NCBI RefSeq assembly: GCF_004217545.1
Contig: NZ_SHKY01000001.1
Span: 5,704,001 to 5,768,000 of the forward strand
Direction: 5' to 3'
Length of the DNA: 64,000 bases
DNA from: Krasilnikovia cinnamomea
GTDB taxonomy: Bacteria; Actinomycetota; Actinomycetes; Mycobacteriales; Micromonosporaceae
Part shown: positions 16,574-34,000 of the stretch, piece after piece
Position numbering within the stretch: position 1 is the first letter of the stretch
Layout: the number at the start of each line of letters is the position of its first letter
The notes under the pieces: model-generated
The model's input: the letters and a program-made list of their open reading frames with translations, nothing else
The model's database searches: none
What the model was told of the DNA's origin: nothing
Translations under genes and position numbers: made by a program

Positions 16574-19500
16574 TCGACGACCTGCCGCGCCTCGTCGAGG
16601 CCGGGATCGTGCCACCGGCCGACGCCGACCGTCTCGCCGCGCTGTACGGCAAGAGCTCGACCGCACAGCAGTGGCAGGCCGCCCTGGAACCGGTACTGCG
16701 CGCCGTCTACCACAAGGCCTACGGCTACGCCGACGCCTGGGCGGTCGCCCACGCCAGCGGCGTGAGCTACGCGAGCGACAACGACTTCACCGAGGCCGAA
16801 ACCGTCGAGTTCGCCAGGACGTACGCCGCGCTCAGCACCGACGCGAACCTCGCGGCCTTCACCGCCGCGAACACCACCGCCAACGCCCGCCTGCTCGCCG
16901 ACGCCTACGCCACCGGTGACCCGGACGCTCTCGCCGCCACCTATCCGCAGGCCCTCCGCAACGCGTACGCGGCCGCCCTCGGGCTGCGCACCGTCGCGGC
17001 CTCACCTGCCCAGCAACGCCTCTGGTTCCTTGCCCGGCTCGACGGCACCGCCTCCGCCGCCTACCACATGCCGCTGGTGTACCGGCTGAACGGCCTGCTC
17101 GACCGCGATGCGCTGAGCCGGGCCGTCGACCACCTCGTCGCCCGGCACGCGGCCCTGCGCACCCGGTTCACCGAGCGCGACGGCGTGCTGTTGCAGCACA
17201 TCGACCCGCCGGCCACCGGCGTGCTCACCGTCCACGACCTGGAACCCGGAATCCTCGAGCGCACTGCGTCAGACCCGTTCGACCTCGAGACCGGGCCGCT
17301 GCTGCGGGCCCGGCTCATCGTGGTCGGCCCCGACGAGCACCTGCTCGCCTTGACCCTGCATCACATCGTCGCGGACGGCTGGTCCCTGGCCGTGCTGCGG
17401 CGCGAGCTGGGTGCGCTGTACCGCGGCGAAACGCTGCCGCGGCTGCCGGTCACCTCGGCCGGCCGGACCGTTGCGGTCGAGCACGAGGCGTACTGGCGTA
17501 AGGTCCTCGACGGCGCGCCCACCCTGCTGGACCTGCCCACCGACCGGCCCCGGCCGGCCGAGCAGGACTACACCGGCGGCATGATCGAGCTGACCCTCGA
17601 CGCCGAGCTGACCGCATCGCTGAGCGCGCTCGCCGCCGAGACCGGCACGACTCTGTTCATGACCGTGCTGACCGGCTGGCTCGTCGTCCTGTCCCGGCTT
17701 GCCGGGCAGTCCGACGTCGTGGTCGGCACCCCGGTCGCCAACCGGCCGACAACCGAGGACGAGACGGCCGTCGGGCTCTACGCCAACACCGTCGCTCTGC
17801 GGGTCGGCGTCGACGGCGAGATCAGCGTGCGCGACCTGCTTCACCGGGTGCGTGACAGCGTGCTCGGCGCCCTCGAACACCAGCACGTGCCGTTCGAACG
17901 GGTCGTCGAGCTGATCAGCCCGCCGCGCAGCCCGGCGTATCCGCCGATCGTGCAGAGCATGGTCGCCTGGGAGAACGTCACCGGCACCAGCCTCGATCTG
18001 CCCGGCCTCACCGTCACTGCGCAGCAGCCGCCGTGGGCGATGGCCAAGTTCGACCTCACGCTCGGCCTGCTCGAACGTGACGGCCGGGTCTTCGGTGAGC
18101 TCGAGTACGCCGCAGCGCTGTTCGATGAGGCCACCGTGCGCCGGTACGCCGGGCACCTGCAGCACGTACTCGGCCAGCTGAGCACCGCGGACCGTCCGGT
18201 GCGCGACCTGCGGCTGCTCACCGGAGCCGAACGGCGGCAGCTGCTCGACGACGGCAACCGCGAGAGCATCGCAGTGCCCAAGGACCTGCTGCTGCACCAG
18301 CTTTTCGAGGCCCACGCCGCTCGCGACCCGCACGCCGTCGCGGTCGTCGACGGCACCGAACGGCTCACGTACGGTGAGCTGAACCGGCGGGCCAACCGCC
18401 TCGCCCACCACCTGCGCGGCCTCGGGGCCGGTGTGGACAGCATCGTCGGGGTCTGCCTGGACCGCTCCGCCCTGGCCGTGACCACGGTGCTCGCCGTGCT
18501 CAAGGCCGGCGCCGCGTATCTGCCGCTCGACCCGGACCATCCGCCGCAGCGCCTCGCCGACATGCTCGCCGACAGCACTCCGGTGGCCGTGCTGAGCACC
18601 GGCGGCCGAATTCCCGGCTGCCTCGACCTCGATGCATTCACCTGGGCGGAGGGCCCGGACACCGACCTGGCGCCGGCCGGAACTCAGCGCTCGCTCGCCT
18701 ACGTCATCTACACCTCCGGCACGACCGGCAAGCCCAACGGCGTGCTCGTCGAGCACCGCGGCATCCTCGCCGTCGCCGCGGCCTGGGAACGTGTCCTCGA
18801 TCTGCGCCCCGGCCTTGTGCACCTGCAACTGGCCGGGTTCGCCTTCGATGTGTTCACCGCGGACGTCGTCCGCAGCCTCGGCTTCGGCGGCACCCTCGTG
18901 CTGTGCCCGCGCGAGACGATGGCCGACCCGGCCGCCCTGCACGCCACCATCCGCGAGCACGGCGTCGGCCTGCTCGACATCGTCCCGGCGGTCCTGCTGC
19001 CGCTGCTGGACCACCTCGAGGACACCGGCGGCGACCTCACCGGCCTGACCACCATCCTGTGCGGCTCCGACGTGTGGAGCGCCGCCGACGCGGCCCGGCT
19101 GCGGCGGCTGTGTGGCCCCGATGTACGCGTCATCAACGCCTACGGCGTCACCGAGGCCGCCGTCGACAGCGCCTACCACCTCGTGCCGGCCGACCCGTCC
19201 TCCGTGCGGCGGCTGCCGATTGGCCGGCCGCTGCCCAACACCCGCATCTACCTGCTCGACGAGCGCGGCGAACCGGTGCCGGCCGGCGTCCTCGGCGAAC
19301 TGCACATCGGCGGCGCCGGGGTCGCCCGCGGCTACCTCAACCGGCCCGAGCTGACCGCCGAGCGGTTCCGGAACAGCCCGTTCGTCGCCCGGGACCGCCT
19401 CTACCGCACCGGCGATCTGGCCCGCCGGCTGCCCGACGGGCAGCTGGAGTTCGCCGGTCGCCGAGACCACCAGGTGAAGGTGCGCGGCCTGCGCATCGAG

Positions 19501-22500
19501 CTCGGTGAGATCGAGACCCGGATCGCCGCCCACCCCGACGTCCGCGACGCCGTCGTCACCGTCAACGGCGGCAACCTGTTCGGCTACTACCGGGCCGGGC
19601 AGGACGTGCCAGAACTGAGCCGCTGGCTCGCCGACGCGCTGCCAGCCCACCTCGTCCCGGCCGTCCTCGTGCGCGTCATCACCTGGCCGCTCACCCCGAA
19701 CGGCAAGGTCGACCGCCGCGCACTGCCCGTGCCGGGCCTGCCCGATCCGCTGGGGTACGCCGCTCCGGACGGCCCGCTGGAGATCGCCCTGGCTGCGCTG
19801 TGGGCCGAGCTGCTCGGTGTGGAACGGGTCGGCCGGCACGACGACTTCTTCGCCCTCGGCGGGCACTCGCTGCTCGCGCTGCGGCTCGCCGCGAAGGTGC
19901 GCGCCACCCTCGGTCACGAGTTCCCACCGGCCGTCCTGTTCGCCGCGCCGACCCTCGCCGCGCTCGCCGCCCGGCTCGCCCCGCAGGGCACCGCCGAACC
20001 GCTGACGCCGATCACGCCGATTCGGCGGACCGGGCCGGTGCCGGTGTCCCTCGCCCAGCGCCGGCTGTGGCTGCTCACCCAGCTCGACGGGGCGGCCGAG
20101 GCGTACCACATGCCGCTGGTGTTGGAGATGCGCGGCTGGCTCGACCGGCCCGCGCTGGGCCGGGCCCTCGACGCGCTCGCCGAACGGCACGACACGCTGC
20201 GCACCCGGTTCGTCGTGCGGGCCGGGGAACCGCTGCAGGACCTCGGGCCGGCACCGGAGCTGACCGTCACCGACCTCACCGGACGCTCCGACGCCGAGCA
20301 GCGGCTCGCCGAACTTGTCGACGCCGCCGTGACCGACCCGTTCGACCTCGTCGCCGGGCCGCCCGCCCGGTGGCGGTTGGTCGTGCTCGCCCCCGACCAG
20401 TGTGTGCTGCTGGTGACGCTGCACCACATCGTCGCCGACGGCTGGTCGTTCGGCGTGCTGCTGCGCGAGCTCGGCGCCCTCTACGCCGGGCAGACCCTCG
20501 CGCCATTGCCGGTCCGCTACGCCGACTTCGCCGCCTGGCAGCAGGAGTGGATCACCAGCGAAGCGGCCCGGCGGCAGGAGCAGTTCTGGCTGCGGGCACT
20601 GCACGGCGCACCGGCCCTGCTGGAGCTGCCGCTGGATCATCCGCGCCCGGCCGAACAGGACTTCCGCGGCGCCACCGTGCCGGTCGAGCTCGACGCCGAA
20701 CTGACCACCGCCTTGCGCGCGCTCGCCGCGGACACCGGCGCGACCCTGTTCATGGTCCTGCTGGCCGGCTGGGCACTCGTCTTGTCCCGGCTGTCCGGGC
20801 AGGCCGACGTGGTCGTCGGCACGCCTACCGCCAACCGGCGCCGCGCCGAGCTGGACGGGCTCATCGGCTTCTTCGTCAACACCCTCGCGCTGCGCATCGA
20901 CCTGACCGGCCCGTACACCGGCGCCGACCTGGTCCGGCTGGTGCGGGACGCGACTCTGGCCGCGCTCGACCACCAGGATCTGCCGTTCGAACATGTCGTC
21001 GAGCTGGTCAACCCGCCGCGCAGTCTCGCGCATACCCCGCTGTTCCAGGCGATGTTCGCCTGGCAGCACACCGCCGACGCGCCGGTCGCCATGCCCGGCG
21101 TCGAGGTGCTCGACCGGCCCGCACCGTGGAGCGCGGCAAAATTCGACCTGGCCCTGTCGCTGCAGGAGGACGACGGGCGGATCACCGGCGCCCTCGAGTA
21201 CGCCACCGCCCTGTTCACCGCCGGCACCGCGCAGCGGTGGGCCGGCTACCTGCGTGCGGCACTCGCCGGGCTGGCCGCGGGCCCCGACCGTCCACTGAGT
21301 GCGGTGGCATTGCTCGACGCGGCCGAGCGCGAGCGCCTCGTCACCGGCTGGAACCGGCCGGTACCACCGCCGCTGCGCGGGATCCGTGACCGGTTCGCCG
21401 ACCAGGTGCGCCGGGCACCCGGCGCGGCCGCGGTGACCTTCGAGCAGCAAACCCTGAGCTACGAAGAGCTCGACGCCCGGGCCGGCCGGCTGGCCGCGCG
21501 GCTCGTGCGGCACGGCGCTGGGCCCGACCGGCTCGTCGGACTGTGCCTGCGCCGCTCACCCGAGCTGATCGTCGCGGTCGTCGCCGCGCTCAAGGCCGGC
21601 GCCGCCTACGTCCCGCTCGACCCCGACCATCCGGTCGGGCGCCTCGCCGGGCTCGTGCGTGACTGCCGGCCCGTGGCGCTGCTCGCCGAGAAGGCCACCG
21701 ACGCGGTGATGACCGAGGTCACGGCCGCGCTCGACGACCCACCCGCGGTGCTCGCCGTCGGCGACGAGCTCGGCGACGCTCCGATTGCGGGCCGGGCACC
21801 GGTCGACGACAACCTCGCCTATGTGCTCTACACCTCCGGTACCACCGGAACACCGAAAGGCGTGGCGCAGACCTGGCGGGCGATGGACAACCTGATCGAC
21901 TGGCAGCTGCGCCAGGCCACGCCGGAAAACCCGGTGCCTGCCCGGGTGCTGCAGTTCGCCTCGATCGGCTTCGACGTCTCGTTCCAGGAGATCTGGACCA
22001 CGCTGTGCGCCGGTGGGACCCTGGTGCTGCTCGACGACGCCCACCGCAAGGATCTCGGCGAGCTGCGCGACCTCATCGCCGAGCAGCGCATCGAGCGAGC
22101 CTTCCTGCCCGCCGCCGTGCTGCACCATCTGGCCAACCTCGCAGCCGCCGAACCGGCCACTGCCGCGGCGGGCCGATGTGAGATCGTCACCGCCGGTGAG
22201 GCACTGCGGGTCAACGACGACCTGCGCCGGCTGCTCACCCGGCTCGGCGGCGCCTACCTGCACAACCAGTACGGCCCGACCGAGACCCACGTCGCCACCC
22301 AGCACACGCTCGCCGTCGCCGACGCAGCCAACTGGCCCGCCCTGCCGCCGATCGGCCGACCCCTCGCGGCCACCCGCGTCTACCTGCTCGACCAGCACCT
22401 CGAACCGGTGCCGGTCGGTGTCGTCGGCGAGATCTACATCGCCGGCGCCGGGCTCGCTCGCGGATACCTCAACCGGCCCGGCCCCACCGCCGCCGTGTTC

Positions 22501-25500
22501 CGGCCCGACCCGTTCGGCCCGCCCGGCAGCCGCATGTATGCCAGCGGCGACCTGGCCCGGCGCCGCGCCGACGGCGTCATCGACTATGTCGGGCGCGCCG
22601 ACACTCAGGTGAAGGTGCGCGGCTTCCGGGTCGAGCTGGGCGAGGTCGAACACGCCCTGCTGCAGGCGCCCGGGGTGCGCGAGGCGGCCGTGCTGCGCCA
22701 CGAGGACGAGCACGGCGACGCCTACCTGACCGGCTACCTCGCCGGTACCGCCACCGTCGAGCAGGCCCGTGACTCTCTGCGGCGGGCGCTGCCCGAGCAC
22801 CTCGTGCCGACCCGATGGGTGCGCCTGGACCGGCTGCCGCTGACCGCCAACGGCAAGGTCGACCGGCGGGCGCTGCCGGCACCGGACTCCGGCGGCGACG
22901 ACGAGCGCTACGTCGCGGCGCGCACCGAGCACGAGGCACGGATGGCCGGGATCTGGGCCGAGGTGCTGCGCCGCGACCGGGTGGGCGTCCACGACGACTT
23001 CTTCGCCCTCGGCGGGCACTCACTGCTGGCCACCCGGCTGCTGCACATCGTCGAGCAGCGTCTCGGCGCCCGGCTGTCCCTGCGCACGCTGTTCCAGCAG
23101 CCGGTCCTGGCCGACTTCGCCGCCGCCGCAGCGGAAGCGACCGGACGTGTGGATGCTCCACCGCCGATCGCGGCCGACCCGGCCGGGCGGTTCGCGCCGT
23201 TCCCACTCACCGACATCCAGCAGGCATACTGGGTCGGTCGCAGCGGCACCATCGAGCTGGGTGGAGTCGGCGCGCACGGCTACACCGAGATTCGCTTCGG
23301 TGAATTCGACCCGGACCGGTTCGAAGAGGCCGTCAACCGGCTCATCGACCGGCACGACATGCTGCGCGCGGTCTTCCACCCCGACGGCACCCAGCAGGTC
23401 CAACCGGCCGTCCCGCGGTACCGCCCGGCCCGCACCGACCTGCGCGGCCTCGATGCCCAGACCGCCGAGGCCGGGCTCGCGGCGGTCCGCGACCGGATGG
23501 CCGCGCAGGTCTTCGACGCCGAGAAGTGGCCACTGTTCGAGTTCGCCGTGACCATCCTCGATGGACAGACCCGGCTGCACATGAGCCTCGACGCGCTTGT
23601 CGTCGACGCGGCCAGTACCCGGCTGCTCGAACACGAGCTGACCGTGTTCTACCGAGACCCCGCCGCCGAGCTGCCGCCGATCGGGCTCACCTTCCGCGAC
23701 TACGTCCTGGCCGAGCGGACCCACCGCGACGGCCCCCGCTACCGGCGCGCCCTGACCTACTGGCGGGAACGAGCCGCCGACCTGGCCCTGGCACCCGATC
23801 TGCCGCTGGTCCGCCAGCCGGAGACCATCGAGGCGCCCCGGTTCACCCGCTTCGACGAGGTATTCCCGGCGCCGCAGTGGAGCCGGCTCAAGGACCTTGC
23901 CGGGCAGCACTCGGTCACCCCGTCGGCGTTGCTGCTCACCGCGTTCGCGCAGGTGCTCGCCCGGTGGAGCCGGCACCCGCGGTTCACCCTGAGCCTGCCG
24001 CTGTTCAACCGGCTGCCGCTGCACCCCGACGTCAACGCGGTCATCGGCGACTTCACCTCCCTGGTGCTGGTGGAGGTGACGCTCGACCCGGCCGCCTCGT
24101 TCGCCGAGGCGGCCCGCGCCGTGCAACTGCGGATGTGGCACGACATCGACCACTCGGCGGTGAGCGGGGTACGGGTCAACCGGCTCATCGCCGAGGCCCG
24201 CGGCACCCCGCAGGCGGCCATGCCGATCGTGTTCAACAGCACGCTCGCCGACGTCGGCGACGGCACCGCCCTCGACCTCGCCGACGGGCTCGGCGGCCGG
24301 GTCGTGCACGGCATCACCCAGACCCCGCAGGTCTGGCTCGACCACACCGTCGCCGAGGTCGGCGGCCGGCTGCTGACCAACTGGGACAGCGTCATCGAAC
24401 TGTTCCCCGATGGCCTCATCGGCACCATGTTCGACGCCTACCGCGGCCTCCTCGGCACCCTCGCCGACCCGGCCGCCTGGCAGTACACGGTGGACCGCCT
24501 GCTGCCGGTGGCCGCTCCGCTCGCCCGGCCGGTGCTGCCCGCCGACCTGGCGGACCGGCCGCTGCTGCACGAGCTGTTCGACCGGCAGGCCCTGGCCAGC
24601 CCCGACGCCGACGCCGTGCTCGCCGCCGACCGCCGGCTCAGCTACGCCGCGCTGCGCACCGAGGCGCGGAACCTGGCCGGTCGGCTCCAGGCGCAGGGCG
24701 TCGCCCCCGGCGACCTCGTCGCCGTGCTCACCGAGCGGGGCTGGCGACAGGTCGTGGCCACCCTCGCGGTGCTCTACGCCGGCGGCGCCTACCTGCCGCT
24801 CGACCCGGACTGGCCGCAGGAGCGCCGGGACCGGCTCGTCGCCGAATCCGGGGCCTGCCTGGTGCTCGGACCCGACCTCGACGTGAGCCCCGGCGGGCCC
24901 GCCCTGGTCCCGGTGAGCGTCACCGCGACCGATCTGGCCTATGTCATCTACACCTCCGGCTCCACCGGCCGGCCCAAAGGCGTGCAGATCGACCATCGCG
25001 GCGCCGTCAACACCATCCTCGACGTCAACGAGCGATTCGGCGTCGGCCCCACCGACCGGGTGCTCGCCCTGTCCGCGCTGAGCTTCGACCTGTCGGTGTG
25101 GGACATCTTCGGCACGCTCGGCGCCGGCGCCGCCGTCGTCACGCTCGAACCGGACCTGGCCCGCGACCCGGCGCACTGGCTCGACCGGCTGCACACCCAC
25201 CGGGTCAGCGTGTGGAACTCGGTGCCCGCACTGCTCGGACTGCTCGTCGAATACGCCGAGGCCGGACACCCGCTCCCCGCCTCGCTGCGCCTGGCCATGC
25301 TGTCCGGCGACTGGATCCCGGTGCCGCTGCCCGACCGCGTCCGGGCACTGCGCCCCGGCATCGCCGTACACAGCCTCGGTGGCGCGACCGAGGCGTCGAT
25401 CTGGTCGATCCACCACCCGGTCGGCGCCGTCGACCCGGCCGCCCGCAGCATCCCGTACGGCACAGCCATGGCCGGGCAGTCGTTCCACGTCCTCGACGAT

Positions 25501-26996
25501 GCCCTGGCACCCCGGCCGGTCTGGGCCGCCGGGCAGCTGTACATCGGCGGGATCGGCCTGGCCCAGGGCTACCGCGGCGACGACGCCCGCACCGCCGCCG
25601 CGTTCATCACCCACCCGGTCACCGGCGAGCGGCTGTACCGCACCGGCGACCTCGGACGACTGCTGCCCGACGGCGCCATCGAATTCCTCGGCCGCGAGGA
25701 CGATCAGGTCAAGGTCCAGGGCTACCGGATCGAGCTGGGTGAGATCGAGGTGGCGCTGCGCGCCCACCCGGCGGTCCGGGCCGCCGCCGTCAAGCTGTAC
25801 GGCGCCGCGCAGGAGGCCAAACGCCTGGCCGGCTACGTGGTCACCGACGGCTCGGTCATGGCCGGGCAGCTGCGCGAGCACCTGGCCGGTCTGTTGCCCG
25901 GCTACATGGTGCCGGCCACGATCACGTTTCTCGATGCGCTGCCGCTGTCGGCCAACGCGAAGGTCGACCGGTCGCGGCTGCCCGAGCCCGCCGCGCCGGC
26001 CCCGGACGTATCCGACCCGCAGGACCCCGTCGTCGCCCGGATCTCCAGGATCGTCGCCGGGATCCTCGGCCGCGACGCGGTACCCGTGCACGACAACCTG
26101 CTCCTGCTCGGTGCCACGTCGATCGACATGGTGCGTATCGCCAACGCGCTCGACCAGGACCTCAAGTTCCGCCCGAATCTGGCCCGGTTCATGCGCGGCC
26201 CGACCGTCGCCGAGCTGTTCGCCATGTATCAGCAGGACGCCGCCAACACCCGCATCGCCGCGACCGCCCGGCAGGGCGCGAAGGTGGTCGACGACCCGGC
26301 GCAGCGGGCCGCGCTGAAGGCTCGCGCCGCCGGTCGCCGCCACGTCGAGGAGTCCCTGCCGGCCATCACCCTCGGCACGGCCGACGGCACCGACGACCGC
26401 TATGCACGCTTCCGCTCCACCCGGCAATTCGATCCTGCACCGATCGCCCCGGCGATGCTGGCCGGCCTTCTCGACAGCCTGGTCCGGCGCGATGTCGACG
26501 GCGCGCCGAAATTCCTCTACGCCTCGGCCGGCGGTGCCTACCCGGTGCAGACCTACCTCTACGTCAAGCCGGGCCGGGTCGACGGAGTGCCCGCCGGGGC
26601 CTACTACCACGATCCGGACGGCCACCGGCTCGTCGCCCTCGGCACCGGCCGGGAGCTGTCCGCCGACGCCTACGACTACTTCGTCAACCGCCCGGTCTAC
26701 GAGCAGGCCGCCTTCGCCCTGTTCCTCATCGCCGAGCTGGACGCCATCGAGCCGCTCTACGGCGAGGCCGCCGCCGGGTTCTGCCGGATCGAGGCCGGCG
26801 GGATGGCCCAGCTGCTCACCATGACCGCCCCCGAGTACGGGCTCGGCCTGTGCGGCATCGGCTCCCTGGTGGACGCCGACATCGCGGCGCTGTTCGATCT
26901 CGGCGCCAGCCACCAACTCATCTACTCGATGGTCGGCGGCCGCCCGGCAGCGCCCGGGTCCACGGTGGACATGGACGACATGGAAGACATCGAGAT

Positions 26997-27000
<4 letters not shown>
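16570..27000 (+). CDS. NRPS3: (unknown N-term)-C-A-T-C-A-T-Cy-A-T-Ox, thiazole-forming
   Basis: The protein has 3476 residues. Residues 1-137 are helical, Ala-rich and unrecognised. Module 1: C (HHIVADGW near 265), A with code DVADLGAVDK (unassigned; A3 core reads KPNG instead of KPKG), T Ser1100. Module 2: C (HHIVADGW near 1285), A code DVQFVAQVAK (proline-like, tentative), T Ser2151. Module 3: heterocyclisation domain from about 2197 with the Cy signature D2341-x4-D2346-x2-S2349 in place of HHxxxDG, A code DLWNMSLIWK (cysteine-like), T Ser3184 in GATSIDMV. Residues about 3260-3470 form a SagB-like FMN oxidase (Ox) domain. The expected outcome is Cys cyclised to thiazoline and oxidised to thiazole. 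The gene has ATGA overlaps with both neighbours. Confidence 0.93.
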
Positions 27001-31006
<4,006 letters not shown>

Positions 31007-31010
<4 letters not shown>

Positions 31011-34000
31011 ACCGCCTCGCGGCCGACGTCGCGGCCCAGGCGCGGCGTACTCCGGACGCGCTCGCCGTGCTCGACGGCGCGTACCGACTGACCTACGCCG
31101 GGCTCGACGCCGCCGCCACGTGCGTGGCCCAGGGCCTGCGTAATGCCGGTGTACGCCCCGGCGACGCGGTCGCGATCAGCCTGCCCCGGTCGTGGCGACT
31201 CGTGGCGGTCCTGCTGGGCATTTCGCGGCTGGGCTGCACCGCGGTGCCGCTCGACGCGGCCAGCCCGCCCGACCGGCGCGGTCACATGCGCGCCGACTCG
31301 GGCAGCGTGCTGCTCGTCGACGAGGACACCGTCGACGGCCTTCTCCTCCCGACTGACACCACAGTGCCCCCGGTGGACTCCACGGAGGACGCCGCTGAAG
31401 TCTCGTTTGTGTTCTATACCTCGGGCACCACGGGGCAGCCCAAGGGCGTCGAGGTACGCGACGCCGGCATCCTGCGCCTCGCCGAACCCGGCTACCTCGA
31501 CCTCTCCCCGGGCCTGCGGTTCGCCTGCCTGGCCAACCCGGCCTTCGACGCGCTGAGCTTCGAGGTGTGGGTGCCGCTGCTCACCGGCGGCTGCTGCGTG
31601 ATCATCGATGCCGGCACCGGCGAGGACCCGGCGGCGCTGGCCGCGGCGCTGCGGCGCGACCGGGTCGATGTCGCATTCGTCACCGTCGCGCTGTTCAACG
31701 CCGTCGTCGACCAGGAGCCGCACTGCTTCGCCGGGGTTGGTCAGGTCCTGGTCGGTGGTGAACAACTCAACGCGCCGCTGATCCGCCGCTGGTACCGCGA
31801 CAACCCGGAGAGCGCCACCAGGCTCTACAACGTCTACGGGCCGACCGAGGTGACCACATTCGCGCTGTGCCACCCGATCCCGCGGGACTTCAGCGGCGAC
31901 GTCGTGCCGATCGGCCGGCCGCTGCCGGGCACCTCCGTCCTGCTCGACGGCGCCGAACTGCTCCTCGGTGGCCCTGGGGTCGCCGCCGGGTACCGCAACC
32001 GTCCCCAGGAGACCGCGGCCCGCTTCGTCGAGCTGCCGGGTCACCCCGGCCGGTGGTACCGCACCGGTGATCTCGTGCGTACCACCGCCGACGGCGACAT
32101 CGAGTACACCGGGCGGGTCGACCGGCAGGTCAAGGTGCGCGGGTTCCGCATCGAGCCGGGCGAGCTGGAACGGCGTATCGTCGCTCACCCCGACGTTCGC
32201 CAGGCATTCGTGTGCTCGACCCGGCACCCGCGCTTCGGCACCGCCGAACTGGTGGCGTTCGTCGTCGCCGGCCCGGCGCTCACGTGGCCGGCCTTCGACG
32301 AGCACCTGCGGGCCAGCCTGCCCGCTTACATGCGGCCCCACCGGGTGCACCGCGTCGGCACGCTGCCCCGCAATGCCAACGGCAAGATCGATCAGGACGC
32401 CCTGCTGGCGCTCGGGCTGCCGCCGTGGCGTCCCGCCGGGCCCGGCACCCCGGCCACCCCCATGGAACGTGAGGTCCTCGCCGTCGCCGGCGAGCTGCTC
32501 GGCGCGGCGGACCTGACCCCGTCGGACACCTGGATCCGCAGCGGCGGTGACTCACTGCTCGCGCTGCGGCTGCGGTTCGCCGTCCGTGAGCGGTGGGGCT
32601 GTGAGCTGGGCCAGGCCCAGGTGCTCACCGGCGACTTCGCCGCCCTGGCCGCCGCGATCGAACGGGCCGCGGGCGACGATGCGGGCTACCCGGTGGCCGG
32701 CTCGCCGTCGGGGGCCCGGTCCGCCCCGGCCACCTCCGAGCAGGAGCGGCTCTGGCTGCTCCAGCAACAGGACCCGGCCTCCTGCGCCTACAGCGTCGGG
32801 TTCGCGTTCGAGCTGACCGGGCCGGTCGACGTCCCGGCGCTGCGCGCGGGCGTGCGGCGGCTGGTCGAGCACCATCCGGCGCTGCGGACTGCGTTCGCCG
32901 GCACACCCGAAGGATTGCGGCAGGAGGTGGCCGAGCCCTACGACCCGTGGGTCGACGCCCGGCCGGGGGAAGACTGGACGGCCTGCTTCGACCGGCTCGT
33001 CGGCACCCCGTTCGACCTGGCCGATCCGCGGCTACTGCGCGTGGCCTGGCTACCCGGGGACAACGGCGGGACGCTCGTGCTCAACGCGCACCACATCGCC
33101 GTCGACGGCCAGTCGATCAACGTGCTGCTGGCCGAGCTGTCCGCGGGGTCGGCTGACGGGCAGGAGCCGCACACGCCGCTGGACTTCGCGCACTGGCAGC
33201 AGGCGTGGTTCGCGCATCCCGAGTACGAGCGCCGCCGGAAGGCGCTGGCGCAGCAGTACGCCGAGACGCCGGAGACCGCGGTGCTGGAGCCGGGCGGCGG
33301 GCGGGCCGGCTGTGGGCTGCTCGTCACCGAACTCGACGCGGATCGGCGCGACCTCGTCGTCAGCGTCGGTGCCCGGCTCGGCCTGACCCGGTTCGAGGTG
33401 CTGCTCGGCCTGTTCGGCTGGAGCGTCCACGGGGTTACCGGCCGTACCCATCCGCGGGTGGCGAGCCCGGTGGCCGGGCGGCCCGACCCGGCGTTCGCCG
33501 CCAGCGTCGGCATGTTCGCCAACACCGTGCTGCTGCCGCTCGGTCTCGACCCGGGCGGTGATCTGGCCAGCCAGCTGACCGGCCTGGCGGGCGCCGTGCG
33601 GGCGGTCCTCGACCGGCAGGACGTCGCCCTCGCCCACGTGCTCGCCGACACCGGCCCGCGCGGCGACGGAAGACTGTTCGACTTCCTGTTCGTGCTCGAC
33701 AACACCGACTTCACCGCGCTCGACCTGCCCGGCTGCGTGAGCCGGCCGTTGTGGCGGGCGCCGGCCGAGCCGAAGTGCCCGCTCACCCTGTCGGTGATCG
33801 AGCGCCCCGACGGCCTCGACTGCCTGTGGGAGTTCGCCGACGACGCGTTCACCGCCGCCGAGGTCGAGGCGATGGCCGGGCTGCTGCTCGCCGGGCTCGA
33901 CCGGCTCACCTCGGACGACCCGGCGGGCCCGGGCACCCTGGCCGACCTGGTCGCGCCGTACCGGGCCACGCTGCCCGAGCCCGGCCTGGGGACGGTGACC

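Noticed and set aside
9556..21513. Very long antisense open frames (9556-13482 and 17269-21513 on the - strand)
   Set aside because: They are mirror images of NRPS genes in GC-rich DNA, have low-complexity Arg/Gly/Pro composition and no recognisable domains. The + strand frames carry full NRPS motifs.
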